Below are positions 43,802 to 51,897 of a stretch of DNA of 64,000 nt, in pieces. How positions within the stretch are numbered: the first letter of the stretch is position 1; the number at the start of each line of letters is the position of its first letter. The stretch is from Sphingobium fontiphilum. Lineage in GTDB: Bacteria > Pseudomonadota > Alphaproteobacteria > Sphingomonadales > Sphingomonadaceae. A program made the position numbers and the translations under genes. Location of the stretch: positions 187,001 through 251,000 of the forward strand of contig NZ_JACIEB010000005.1 of the NCBI RefSeq assembly GCF_014196635.1, read 5' to 3'. The notes below the pieces were generated by a model. It was not told where the DNA came from, did no database searches, and was given only the letters and a program-made list of their open reading frames with translations.

Positions 43802-44566
43802 TCAGCCCTGAGTCACCATGGTTTCGCGGAAGCAGGCCAGCAGCGTGGCATCGACATCGGCAGCGGCGAAATACCCTTCGAGCGACCCGTGTTCCGAGGT
43901 CAGCGCATCGAACGCTGTGTTGAGGAAATCGACATCGACGCCGATCATTGCGTCGATCAGTTCCTGGCTCGGCACGAACCCGAAGGTTTCGTAGAATTGT
44001 TCTTCGATCCCGCCACGCAGGCGCAGGTTGCGAGCGAAGATATCGGACCGTTCGTAATCGGCGATTACAATATCTTCGGGAACGCCGACCGCACGGAGCA
44101 GCAGCGCGATCATCACGCCGGTGCGGTCCTTGCCAGCCGTGCAGTGCACCAGCGCGGGTACTTCCCCGCCGATGATCGATTCGACGAAATGGCGCAAGTG
44201 TGGGCGCAGCGCGGCGGGGATCGACGCATAATTGCCGACCAGTGCTGCGCGCACCGTGGCCGCAGACTGGTCATGCCGCAGGGCTTCCCAGCCGTTGTTG
44301 GTCTTGACCCGCAGATCGGCGGTCACATCGAGATTGAGCAGCCGGGCGGCCTCGGCCCAGTCGTTGGGATCCTTGTCGCGTTCGCCTTGGGAACGCAGAT
44401 CGCATACCAGCCGGATGTTCAGCGCGGCCAGTTCCTCGCGGTGCACGGGGGCGAAGCTGGCGGGGCCTTCGGAGCGATATATGAGGCCGGGGCGCACGAT
44501 GCGCCCGTCGTGGGTCGGCAAGCCGCCAATATCGCGGAAGTTGAGCTTGGACAGGGCTTCGGTCAT
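43802..44566 (-). CDS. Tyrosine-phosphatase-like (DSP/PTP fold) protein
   Basis: A 254-residue phosphatase of the same family as the protein at 15971. NFRDIGGLPTHDGRIVRPG is the N-terminal signature; the P-loop is HCTAGKDRTGV (HCxxGxxR); DALTSEHGSLEGYF near the end is shared with the paralogue. Start at 44566 lacks a clear ribosome binding site, so an upstream non-ATG start is possible. It is divergent from SMP-30 and stands alone. Substrate unknown; the presence of two copies in one catabolic region is notable. Confidence 0.88.
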   Translation of the reverse strand: MTEALSKLNFRDIGGLPTHDGRIVRPGLIYRSEGPASFAPVHREELAALNIRLVCDLRSQGERDKDPNDWAEAARLLNLDVTADLRVKTNNGWEALRHDQSAATVRAALVGNYASIPAALRPHLRHFVESIIGGEVPALVHCTAGKDRTGVMIALLLRAVGVPEDIVIADYERSDIFARNLRLRGGIEEQFYETFGFVPSQELIDAMIGVDVDFLNTAFDALTSEHGSLEGYFAAADVDATLLACFRETMVTQG

Positions 44567-44721
44567 CGGGGCATCCAGCAGTGGAACGGGAAAGGTTGCG
44601 CGCCCGACCAAGCCCGGTCGCGGCGGTGCGCTCACCTGTCCTAGGGTGGGTAACGCCCAACCGTGGCAGGGATACGACAACAACGGCGGTCCTGCAGGGC
44701 CAGCACGCGGAGGGGAACAAT

Positions 44722-45651
44722 ATGACTAGGCAGATCGGTGCAACCCTGACAGACGGCCTGATTTTGCCCGAAGGGCCGGTCGCGCTGCCCGACGGCAGCC
44801 TGCTGGTGGTCGAAGTGCTGGGCGGGAGGCTTACGCGCATTGCTCCTGATGGCGCCAGAACCATTGTTGCCGAGCTGGGCGGCGGGCCGAATGGTGCGGC
44901 CATCGGCCCGGATGGCCGTTGCTATGTGTGCAACAACGGTGGGTTCGGGCATATGGTCCTCCCCGATGGCGGGCTGTTGCCGCTTGAAGCGCCGCTCGAT
45001 ACGCCGCCCGGTTCGATTCAGGTGGTTGATCTGGAAACGGGGGCCTTCGAAACGCTGTACAGCCACAGCGATGCCACCCCGTTCTGGGGACCGAACGATA
45101 TCGTCTTCGACGATGCGGGCGGGTTCTGGTTCACCGATTTCGGGCGGGATCGCGGCCGCGCCCGGATGCGCGGCGCTCTTTATTACGCCAGGGCAGATGG
45201 CTCGGCGATCCGCGAGGTTGTCTCCCCGCTCGATGGGCCAAACGGGGTGGGCCTCTCGCCCGACGGCAAGACGCTTTATGTTGCGCTGACCTTCGAAGGG
45301 CACCTCATCAGCTTCCAACTTTCGGCGCCGGGGGTAATCGACACGGCGGCATCGCACATGCCCAACGGCAGCACCATCGTCGGACGGGCCGGGCCGGGCA
45401 TGTATCTCGACAGTCTTGCCGTGGACAGCGCGGGCCGCATCTGCTGCGCATCGCCGGGGCAGGGCGCGGTTCTGGTCTTCCTCCCCCAGGGCGGTGCGCC
45501 TGAAGCGGTCCTGACCGGCGATTTCCTGACCACGAATGTGGCCTTTGGCGGCCCTGACCGCCGCACGGCCTATGTCACGCTGGGCAGCAGCGGACGGGTG
45601 GTGACGATCGACTGGGATGTGCCGGGGCTGGAATTGGCCTTCGGCGGCTGA
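44722..45651 (+). CDS. SMP-30/gluconolactonase/LRE family protein
   Basis: A 309-residue six-bladed beta-propeller lactonase-like protein. Landmarks: LPEGPVALPDGSLLVVEVLGG, GPNGAAIGPDGRCYVCNNGG, WGPNDIVFDDAGGFWFTD and GPNGVGLSPDGKTLYVA. Metal ligands of the family (Glu near the start, Asn in PND, Asp in LAVDSAG) are in place. Likely hydrolyses a lactone intermediate. No signal peptide. Start 44722 has GGAGGGGAA 5 nt upstream. It is a single-gene unit ended by the hairpin at 45673. Confidence 0.9.
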   Translation: MTRQIGATLTDGLILPEGPVALPDGSLLVVEVLGGRLTRIAPDGARTIVAELGGGPNGAAIGPDGRCYVCNNGGFGHMVLPDGGLLPLEAPLDTPPGSIQVVDLETGAFETLYSHSDATPFWGPNDIVFDDAGGFWFTDFGRDRGRARMRGALYYARADGSAIREVVSPLDGPNGVGLSPDGKTLYVALTFEGHLISFQLSAPGVIDTAASHMPNGSTIVGRAGPGMYLDSLAVDSAGRICCASPGQGAVLVFLPQGGAPEAVLTGDFLTTNVAFGGPDRRTAYVTLGSSGRVVTIDWDVPGLELAFGG

Positions 45652-45672
45652 GCCGCGCTTAAGCGACTGTCA

Positions 45673-45702
45673 GGCGCGCGTGCTTCCCTGGGAAAGCGCG
45701 CC
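45673..45702. terminator. Hairpin terminator-like structure after SMP-30 gene
   Basis: GGCGCGC (45673-45679) pairs with GCGCGCC (45696-45702), and GCTTCCC/GGGAAAGC extends the helix inward with one bulge. It sits 21 bp after the SMP-30 stop and 3 bp before the end of the convergent pseudogene. No T tract. Confidence 0.5.
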
Positions 45703-45705
45703 GGG

Positions 45706-46312
45706 CTATTGCCCGGCGGCGGCACGCCTGGGCAGAGCATAGGCGATGATTTCATCGCTTTCGCTGGAGAGCATCGCGCCGTGGCCGCCTGCTGCGATCA
45801 CCACGAACTGGCGCCCACTCTTGTCCGACCAGCAGGTGGATGGCGATGTATTGTCCCCGGCGGGCAGGGGTGCGCGCCACAGTTCGCGCCCGGTCGCCAC
45901 GTCATAGGCGCGGAAGGCGTGCTCTTGCGTGGCGCCGATGAACACAAGCCCGCGCCAGAGCACTTTGCCGCCGGGCAGCGGCGCCGCAATCCCGACATGG
46001 CTGCGCCAGGCGCGCGAGAGCATCCACAGGCCGAGGCATAACGGCATCGCCAGACGCGGGGCAAGCGCCCACCCGTCAAGCCCGACCTCCCCCCCGCGCC
46101 CAGATCAGGTTCGCTGCCAGAAACGCCCAGAACACCCGGATCGAAACCGGCTTGCGGGCAAAGCCCAGCGCGGCAGTCACGATCATCACGATTCCGCTTA
46201 TCAGTTACCAGCGTGACCCGCCGCGCGTGGCAAGCTGCGTGCCCCGTGCCGCCAGCGCCTGCGCGCTGGCCAGCATGATGACAGGAAACATGATGTTCAG
46301 GAAACGCTGCAT
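45706..46312 (-). pseudogene. gcd: Decayed membrane-bound PQQ glucose/quinate-type dehydrogenase
   Basis: Read on the minus strand from ATG 46312, residues MQRFLNIMFPVIMLASAQAL onward give the N-terminal membrane segments, through a GGSRW where the family has GGSWYY. There TAA at 46207-46205 replaces a Tyr codon. The frame continues to NLIWA, then shifts at a run of seven C (46089-46095) into GLDGWALAPRLAMPLCLGLW. Directly after SRAW the sequence jumps to the far C terminus (LVFIGATQEHAFRAYDVATG, then RQFVVIAAGGHG), so some 550 residues of the PQQ propeller are missing. One nonsense, one frameshift and one large deletion make this a clear pseudogene. The intact C-terminal frame, 45706-46047, is not a functional gene. 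Confidence 0.9.
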
Positions 46313-46433
46313 TGGATGTCTGGCCCGCTGATGGTCCGAAAGGCGCCGTTACGCCTGAATGCGGTCCGTGGAACGCGATATGCCGCTGCGCTGTTAAGCA
46401 GGATGGTTTTGCATATCATGCTGCACCGGCGCT

Positions 46434-46892
46434 TCAGCCCATCTGGCTTTTCAGCCATTCGGGCACGCCGATGAGATAGCTCTTTTCCTCATAAAGCCGG
46501 GCTATGCGCCAGCCGTCGGGGGTGCGCACCAGATCGTGGATATACCACAGGCCGCAGATCATCGTGTCGGTTTCGGTGCCGTTGGTCACGGTCATCGGGT
46601 TGTAGCATACCGTCTTGGTCTTCGCGCTCTGGCCATCGTCGGCGAATTCGTAACGCGTGGTTGATACGACATGCTGCGCGGCAAGAACCTGCTTGAAGCT
46701 GTTCGTCAGGAATGCCTTGGTTTCGGCAAGGGTGCCCTTGAACAGCGCCATCTCGGAATAATCGATGAAGGCATCGGTGGTGAAGTAATCGTCCAACTTG
46801 TCGAAATCGCGCGAATCCACCGCATAGCAATAGCCAACCAGCAGATCCTGAATCTCGAAGCGGTCCGACATTTCCTGTACGCTGATCGCCAT
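46434..46892 (-). CDS. SnoaL/NTF2-like protein
   Basis: A 152-residue SnoaL-superfamily protein: EIQDLLVGYCYAVDSRDFDKLDDYFTTDAF given in parts (EIQDLLVGYCYAVDSRDF), HVVSTTRYEF, and a terminal DGWRIARLYEE with the WRI strand that marks dehydratase/isomerase-like members. It resembles the protein at 54738 (ELFARYCHSVDHADTAGW; QWRIQTLLAT). The start at 46892 has AAGGGAGAG. Divergent from another SnoaL gene at 47077. Function unknown. Confidence 0.82.
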   Translation of the reverse strand: MAISVQEMSDRFEIQDLLVGYCYAVDSRDFDKLDDYFTTDAFIDYSEMALFKGTLAETKAFLTNSFKQVLAAQHVVSTTRYEFADDGQSAKTKTVCYNPMTVTNGTETDTMICGLWYIHDLVRTPDGWRIARLYEEKSYLIGVPEWLKSQMG

Positions 46893-47076
46893 GGCGCTCT
46901 CCCTTTCGCCCGTCTTGTAATTTTTGCATCTTCGCATGGTCGCAGACGTGCAACTGCCTCTCCAATGGTAGGTTGAAGCGCGCGGCGCGCTCGTCAAAGA
47001 AATGGCCGCACGCCGGGATGCTGTTCCGGCCAAGCCCGAACACCTCCGCCGCGTGCGGATTATCTAGGAGACTGAC

Positions 47077-47601
47077 ATGGGCCTTGCCCCCTTTACCGAA
47101 GCCGATTTCGTCCTGTCGCAGGAAAAGCGCGACGAAATCACGGAAGGCCTCACCCCTCGCCAGAAGTTCATGGTCGAGCATTGGATGAACCTGCATGAAG
47201 TGATCAATCGTGGCGATTGGGACGGCATGGACGTGTTCTTCAACACCGACACCATGACCTATGACAACCCGAACCGCCCGGACCTCGGCACGTACTTCAA
47301 CTGGAAGACCTCGCCGCAGGGCCTGTACAAGACCTTCCCGCCTAGCATCTATCGCACGCTCAAGGCGTGGGGCCGTGGCGAAAACGAAATCTGCGTGCTG
47401 TGCCACCACCACGGCAAGCACACCGGCGGTCCCTACATGGGCGTCCAGCCGACCGGCAACGAACTGAACGTTGTGTGGTTCTCCTGGCTGCGCTTCCGTG
47501 GCGACAAGATCGACCACATCTACTCGATCTCCGACGTGCTCACGATGCTCAAGGATCTTGAAGTCATCGAAGTGCCGCAGCCGGTCGACCCCTACAAGTA
47601 A
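47077..47601 (+). CDS. SnoaL-like (ester-cyclase-like) protein
   Basis: A 174-residue SnoaL-like protein: EHWMNLHEVINRGDWDGMDV, TYDNPNRPDLG, GPYMGVQPTGNELNVVWFSW, HIYSISDVLTMLKDL. The GPYMGVxPTG and final D-x-L-x-x-L pattern recall ester-cyclase-like SnoaL proteins rather than the WxI type above. ATG at 47077 follows TAGGAGACTGAC. It has its own strong bidirectional terminator. Divergent from the gene at 46892 across 184 bp, suggesting joint control. Confidence 0.78.
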   Translation: MGLAPFTEADFVLSQEKRDEITEGLTPRQKFMVEHWMNLHEVINRGDWDGMDVFFNTDTMTYDNPNRPDLGTYFNWKTSPQGLYKTFPPSIYRTLKAWGRGENEICVLCHHHGKHTGGPYMGVQPTGNELNVVWFSWLRFRGDKIDHIYSISDVLTMLKDLEVIEVPQPVDPYK

Positions 47602-47628
47602 GCGCGAGCCGGCCCGCCGGGCCGCAGC

Positions 47629-47674
47629 GCAGCAAAAAGGGCGCGTTCCGCAAGGAGCGCGCCCTTTTTGCTGC
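47629..47674. terminator. Bidirectional intrinsic terminator
   Basis: GCAGCAAAAAGGGCGCG (47629-47645) pairs perfectly with its complement at 47658-47674; TCC/GGA within extend the helix to a GCAA tetraloop. The A5 and T5 tracts lie inside the stem, so each strand ends in a T-rich arm. It serves both the SnoaL gene ending at 47601 and the convergent kinase ending at 47785, and is the clearest terminator in the window. Confidence 0.92.
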
Positions 47675-47784
47675 CCGTTTTCGCGCAGCATGACCGGTTC
47701 CGCATCACCGGCTCTGTCAGCGCGCATCCGGCACCTGCATGCGCGCACCACCGGCAATGGCGGCGCGCGCACCGGCCGGGGCGC

Positions 47785-48936
47785 TTATTCGCCCAGCAGC
47801 AGCTTCCAGCTGCCCAGGTCTTCGCCGGCGGCAAAGAAGCGTTCGTTCATCGGCAGGCCGTTCTGGCCCCAATAGTCCATGTTCGCCACCCACGCCTGGA
47901 TGCCATACATCACCCAGCGCGGGATCTGTTCGTTCCAGATCGTGTCGAGGTCGATCACGTTGGTCGCGCCTTCCTTGATCAGGCAATCGCGGTAGTGCGC
48001 GATCAGATCCCTGTGGTGGTGGCGGCGTTCCTCGACCGTCAGCGAACCGACGGTGAAATAGGTCAGGTCGCGCCACGGACGGCCGCGACGGCCAAGCTGC
48101 CAGTCCAGCCACAGGCGTTCGCCCGATGGCAGGATATAGGTGTTGCCCTGGTGGCAATCGCCCAGGATCACGCAGTACGGCGCTTCGAACGCACGTTCGT
48201 ACTCGGTCAGCTTGTCGAACGCCCGCTCCACGCGGCGCGGATCGTCCAGATAATGTTTCGGCGCGATCGCGCAGAAGTTCGGATCCTTAAGGTTTTCGTT
48301 GATCCAGTGCCACATGATGCGCACCTGATCGTGGTCGACCGGGACGTTCATCGAGGTTGGCAGCCATGGCGCCGCTTCGGGGGTGATAAGCGGGCTGTCC
48401 CATAGACCGCCGTGCAGCTTGGCCAGGTCGGCCAGCGCGCTGGCAACGCCGTCGATACCGCAGTGCTGCGTGCTGTGGCCGAACTTGCCGCCGCGGTCGA
48501 TCAGGTCTTCGAGCACGACCACGCCCCGGCCCGAACCGTCATCGTCCCAGTCGGAGTAGTAGCATTTTGCGGTCTGCGCGGTGAGGTTGTCGGTGAGAAA
48601 GTGATAAAAGCGGGCTTCGAGCGCATGAATGTCGACATCGTCGAACATGCCCGACCAGTTCGCCTTCACACACAGGTTGCGCGGCAGGCCGGCGGCCTTC
48701 CCAGCCTCGTTCCAGTCCACCGCGACTCGCAGCTTGGTGGTGTGGCTGTCGAACAGTTGCACCACCTCCAGCTTTTCCGCGACCACGCCGGGATACTTGT
48801 TGGCCATCAGCGAACCCAGCCATTGCGCGTCGGGCGTGAACCGACCGGCAGGCAGCAATTCCGTGCGGCCAGGGTAGGGGCGGGGCACCATGTTCGGGTC
48901 CACCATGCGCGTTTTCGTGGCTGCTTCCTGTGTCAT
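47785..48936 (-). CDS. Ecdysteroid-kinase-like/APH-fold phosphotransferase, canonical active site
   Basis: A 383-residue small-molecule kinase-fold protein. The catalytic loop is LGDCHQGN, a canonical (H)GDxxxxN, and the metal site is LWLDWQLG. N-lobe: LCVKANW (candidate ATP-binding Lys) and EARFYHFL. Unlike the three 460-residue paralogues at 1192, 6875 and 23539, it has the Asn and lacks the long C-terminal extension. DUF1679/EcKinase-like proteins phosphorylate steroid or other hydroxyls. It is a single gene, divergent from the SnoaL at 49243. The substrate is unknown. Confidence 0.85.
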   Translation of the reverse strand: MTQEAATKTRMVDPNMVPRPYPGRTELLPAGRFTPDAQWLGSLMANKYPGVVAEKLEVVQLFDSHTTKLRVAVDWNEAGKAAGLPRNLCVKANWSGMFDDVDIHALEARFYHFLTDNLTAQTAKCYYSDWDDDGSGRGVVVLEDLIDRGGKFGHSTQHCGIDGVASALADLAKLHGGLWDSPLITPEAAPWLPTSMNVPVDHDQVRIMWHWINENLKDPNFCAIAPKHYLDDPRRVERAFDKLTEYERAFEAPYCVILGDCHQGNTYILPSGERLWLDWQLGRRGRPWRDLTYFTVGSLTVEERRHHHRDLIAHYRDCLIKEGATNVIDLDTIWNEQIPRWVMYGIQAWVANMDYWGQNGLPMNERFFAAGEDLGSWKLLLGE

Positions 48937-49242
48937 CCGATCAATTCCTCTCTGTGCCGGGCCGCAAACGGTCCGTTATGTTTCATTGCCTGCAACCGCA
49001 ACGGCTGCTGCGGCGCGACAGGTGGAGCGACGCGCGCCGTGGGCGTCCATCCGGCGCCGGGTTTTGCGGCGGCCTTGCCTGTTGCCGTCTGTTTCTGGCC
49101 GCAATGGCGCGATTGGACCCTGCCAACAGGAAGGTGTGATGCAATCGCCACTCTGTCCAAATCTTACCGCCAGTCAAAAAAGTCTGGCGGAAAATGCCGG
49201 GGCGAAAGCCACAACGGCGCCTGAGAGAGGACGGACCGAGCA
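48937..49242. promoter_or_regulatory. Divergent region between kinase and SnoaL genes
   Basis: These 306 bp contain no gene. The one clear element is an inverted repeat, CCGCCAG (49167-49173) and CTGGCGG (49184-49190), around a 10-nt loop with six A, about 50 bp upstream of the SnoaL start. The AraC regulator at 50159 is a candidate binder. No -35/-10 pair is assignable. Confidence 0.35.
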
Positions 49243-49683
49243 ATGTCGAACAGCAAGGAAGCAGCAGTGAGGAAGTTCCTGGCGCTTTTTCACACAGCAA
49301 AGCTCGATCTTGAAAAGATTCGCGCCGCGCTTGCACCCGATGCGCGCTGGCAGGCGGTCGTGCCGCTGGCCGATGTGGTCTACGGCGCCGATGCCATCTG
49401 TGCGGAAGCGGAACGCCAGTACCGCATCTACAAGGATTGCGATTGCGAACTGCTCAACATCGCCAGTTCCGGCGACACCGTCTTTACCGAACGGGTTGAC
49501 CGTGTTCGCCTGCTTGATGGCGGTAAGGAAATCATCACTAACGTCGCCGGTATTTTCACCGTCGACGATCAGGACCGCATCGTGTTCTGGCGCGAATATT
49601 GGGACATGCTCGATATTGCGGGCCAGATCGGCATTTCGGGCGAAGCGATGCGCGAACTCATGGACACCAAGGTTGACGTCTGA
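49243..49683 (+). CDS. SnoaL/limonene-epoxide-hydrolase-like protein
   Basis: A 146-residue SnoaL-superfamily protein: VRKFLALFHTAKLDLEKI, then WQAVVPLADVVYGADAICAE, TVFTERVDRVRLLDG and FWREYWDMLDIAGQIG. The R-x-D pairing (ERVDR and REYWD) resembles limonene-1,2-epoxide hydrolase-like proteins, as at 19478. Starts the SnoaL, CMD, AraC and SDR unit. Start has GAGAGAGGA upstream at modest distance. Candidate epoxide hydrolase or isomerase; unproven. Confidence 0.82.
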   Translation: MSNSKEAAVRKFLALFHTAKLDLEKIRAALAPDARWQAVVPLADVVYGADAICAEAERQYRIYKDCDCELLNIASSGDTVFTERVDRVRLLDGGKEIITNVAGIFTVDDQDRIVFWREYWDMLDIAGQIGISGEAMRELMDTKVDV

Positions 49684-49712
49684 AAGCAACCGGATTGCAG
49701 GAGAATAATCGC

Positions 49713-50120
49713 GTGACCAATAACGAAGATGCCTGGCAGCAGGGTCTTGAAACCGTCGATGCCGTGTATGGCGAAGGCTATTCGGCGATGATGGAGCCGT
49801 TCAAGGACCACCGCTTCAACCGGGAAATCGTCACCAACCAGTTCCGCAACCTGTGGGCCGACCCGGCCTTCACCATCCGCGAAAAGCGTCTAATGGTGCT
49901 GGGGCTGACGACGTTGCTGGGCCGCGCCGACCTGATCGAAACGCAGATGACCGGCGGGCTGCTCAACGACGAGTTCACCGAGGAGCAACTGGAGTTCATG
50001 CCCCATTTCCTGCTGTTCTATGCAGGCGCCGGGAACACCACAGCGCTGTTCCGCGGGATCGAGGCGGCCAAGGCTAACGTCAAGGCCAAGAAGGCTGCGG
50101 CGGCGGGCGGGGATCGTTGA
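49713..50120 (+). CDS. Carboxymuconolactone decarboxylase (CMD)-like protein
   Basis: A 135-residue all-helical CMD-family protein: TIREKRLMVLGLTTLLGRADLIETQ, as helices REKRLMVLGLTTLLGR and FTEEQLEFMPHFLLFYAG. There is no CxxC, so it is not an AhpD-type peroxidase; the family's basic pocket His is not obvious either. GTG 49713 is chosen for CAGGAGAA 8 nt upstream. Lys/Ala-rich tail. Lies between SnoaL and AraC in the same unit; perhaps a lactone decarboxylase or isomerase. Confidence 0.82.
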   Translation: MTNNEDAWQQGLETVDAVYGEGYSAMMEPFKDHRFNREIVTNQFRNLWADPAFTIREKRLMVLGLTTLLGRADLIETQMTGGLLNDEFTEEQLEFMPHFLLFYAGAGNTTALFRGIEAAKANVKAKKAAAAGGDR

Positions 50121-50158
50121 TCATGCCGGCGTCGGGGACCGGAGGAGTGGGATCAAGC

Positions 50159-51040
50159 ATGCCAATCCGGCCCGAAAGCGACTGGTCGGACCTCAATAGC
50201 GACTTCGTGGCGGATTTTGCAATCCTAGCGCGGTTCGCCGCCCACGACCTGACCCTGGATGTCAGGACGTACGACTGGGTCCGTCCGACCGCGGGGCAAC
50301 TGCTTCCCCGGCGCCACTATCTCGATATCTCGCTTGACGGGGCGATGCGGCGCAGCGTCCTGCGTTCGGAACGCTGGGCCGAACCCCAATATTCGGGCAG
50401 CGTGCTGTACCTCCCGCCGAACGCCCTATACTGGGGCCAGCCCGCGCTCGAACGGCGCAAGCTGCTGTGCATGTCGTTTGGCGATGCCTTCCTTGAAAAT
50501 GTCTTCGAGGATACCAACCCTTTGCATCACGCCATTCCCCAGGCCGATATCCAGAATGGCGCGCTGCGCCGTCATCTTCTGGCGATGGCCGGGGAACTGG
50601 CCGCGCCCGGCTTTGCCGCCGGGCCGTTGCTCGAAGCCATGGCCATCGCCGCGACGGTCGAGCTGGCGCGCTGGTCGCAACTGATCGAAGACCCGGCAAC
50701 CGGCACGGTCCTGCCGCACCAGGCGCGGCGGATCGAGGAATGTATCCGCGAGAACCTGTCCAGCGCGCTGAGCATTTCGGACATCGGTCGCGCTTGCGGG
50801 ATGAGCACGCGCAACGTGGCGCGGGTGTTCAAGCAGGCCACCGGGGTCAGCATCGGCGATTTCATCGCACGCTGCCGGATCGACCTTGCCAAGGATATGC
50901 TGGCATCGGACGAATTGCGGATCAAGGAAGTAAGCTGGCGCTGCGGATTTCGCAGTTCGTCGGCGTTTTCCGCGGCATTCCGGGCCGCAACGGGGATGAC
51001 CCCGCGCGATTACCGCATGCGGCGGGGCATGCTGCAATAA
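50159..51040 (+). CDS. AraC family transcriptional regulator
   Basis: A 293-residue AraC/XylS-type regulator. An N-terminal ligand/dimerisation region (about 1-185) is followed by the double helix-turn-helix: LSISDIGRACGMSTRNVARVF and, later, KEVSWRCGFRSSSAFSAAFR, ending with TGMTPRDYRMRRG. The start at 50159 has GGAGGAG 11 nt upstream; an ATG at 50123 is an alternative. It probably regulates the SnoaL/CMD/SDR unit or the divergent kinase. The ligand is unknown. Confidence 0.92.
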   Translation: MPIRPESDWSDLNSDFVADFAILARFAAHDLTLDVRTYDWVRPTAGQLLPRRHYLDISLDGAMRRSVLRSERWAEPQYSGSVLYLPPNALYWGQPALERRKLLCMSFGDAFLENVFEDTNPLHHAIPQADIQNGALRRHLLAMAGELAAPGFAAGPLLEAMAIAATVELARWSQLIEDPATGTVLPHQARRIEECIRENLSSALSISDIGRACGMSTRNVARVFKQATGVSIGDFIARCRIDLAKDMLASDELRIKEVSWRCGFRSSSAFSAAFRAATGMTPRDYRMRRGMLQ

Positions 51041-51096
51041 CCTGCCGACGCGCGTTGATGCGGCCGGGAAACCTTCACTATCGGGAATATGATGAA

Positions 51097-51897
51097 ATGA
51101 GCAGATTGGCAGGCAAGGTAGCGATCGTTACCGGGGGTGGCGGCGGCATCGGTTCGGCGGTTGCGCGGCGGCTCGTGGCCGAAGGGGCGCGGGTTGCCGT
51201 GGCCGACATTTTTGAGGAATCGGCCCGCCGCGCCGCCGAACCGCTGGGCGATGCCGCCATCGCCGTGGCTTTCGACGCGGCCAGCGCGGATTCGGTCAAG
51301 GCTCTGGTGGACCAGACCGTGGCCCATTTCGGCAAGCTCGACATCCTGCACAACAACGCGGCGATGACCGATCCCGCCAAGTCGGCGCAGGATACGACAG
51401 CCACTGACATCCCGCTGGGAATCTGGCAGGAAATCCTAGACGTCAACCTGACCGGCTACCTGCTGGGATGCCGCTATGCCATTCCGCACATGATCGCCAA
51501 TGGCGGCGGGTCGATCGTCAACACGGCGTCCAATTCGGGCACCGCCGGGGATCTGGCGCGCATCGCCTATGGGTCCACCAAAGGCGCGATCATCACGCTG
51601 ACGCGCTATGTCGCCACGCAGCACGGCGCCCAGAACATCCGATGCAACAGCATTGCGCCGGGCGTCGTGCTGACCGAGGCGCTGGACAAGACGGTGCCGG
51701 GCCTGAAGGACATCATCAAGCGCCATATCCTGACGCCGGAGTTTGGCACGCCCGATGATATCGCCGCGCTGGTCGCGTTTCTGGCCTCGGACGAATCCCG
51801 CTACATCACGGGCGAGAACATCTCTATCTCCGGCGGAGGGCTGATTCATCAGCCGCACTACGCCGATCTCAAGGCTTTCATGGAAGGCGCCGGTTAA
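51097..51897 (+). CDS. Short-chain dehydrogenase/reductase
   Basis: A 266-residue SDR: TGGGGGIG, VADIFEE (NAD-type), LHNNAAMTD, Ser in NTASNSG, YGSTK as YxxxK, and ISGGGLIHQPHY at the end. The end segment matches the SDR at 25877 (SADGGIVHHAPY), placing both in one subgroup. The last four bases overlap the end of the convergent MDR. An in-frame ATG at 51058 could lengthen it. Alcohol dehydrogenase of unknown substrate. Confidence 0.9.
   Translation: MSRLAGKVAIVTGGGGGIGSAVARRLVAEGARVAVADIFEESARRAAEPLGDAAIAVAFDAASADSVKALVDQTVAHFGKLDILHNNAAMTDPAKSAQDTTATDIPLGIWQEILDVNLTGYLLGCRYAIPHMIANGGGSIVNTASNSGTAGDLARIAYGSTKGAIITLTRYVATQHGAQNIRCNSIAPGVVLTEALDKTVPGLKDIIKRHILTPEFGTPDDIAALVAFLASDESRYITGENISISGGGLIHQPHYADLKAFMEGAG

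Noticed and set aside
45706..46047. Treating the 113-codon frame as a small intact gene
   Set aside because: It is only the C-terminal end of a PQQ dehydrogenase; upstream remnants with stop and frameshift are visible.
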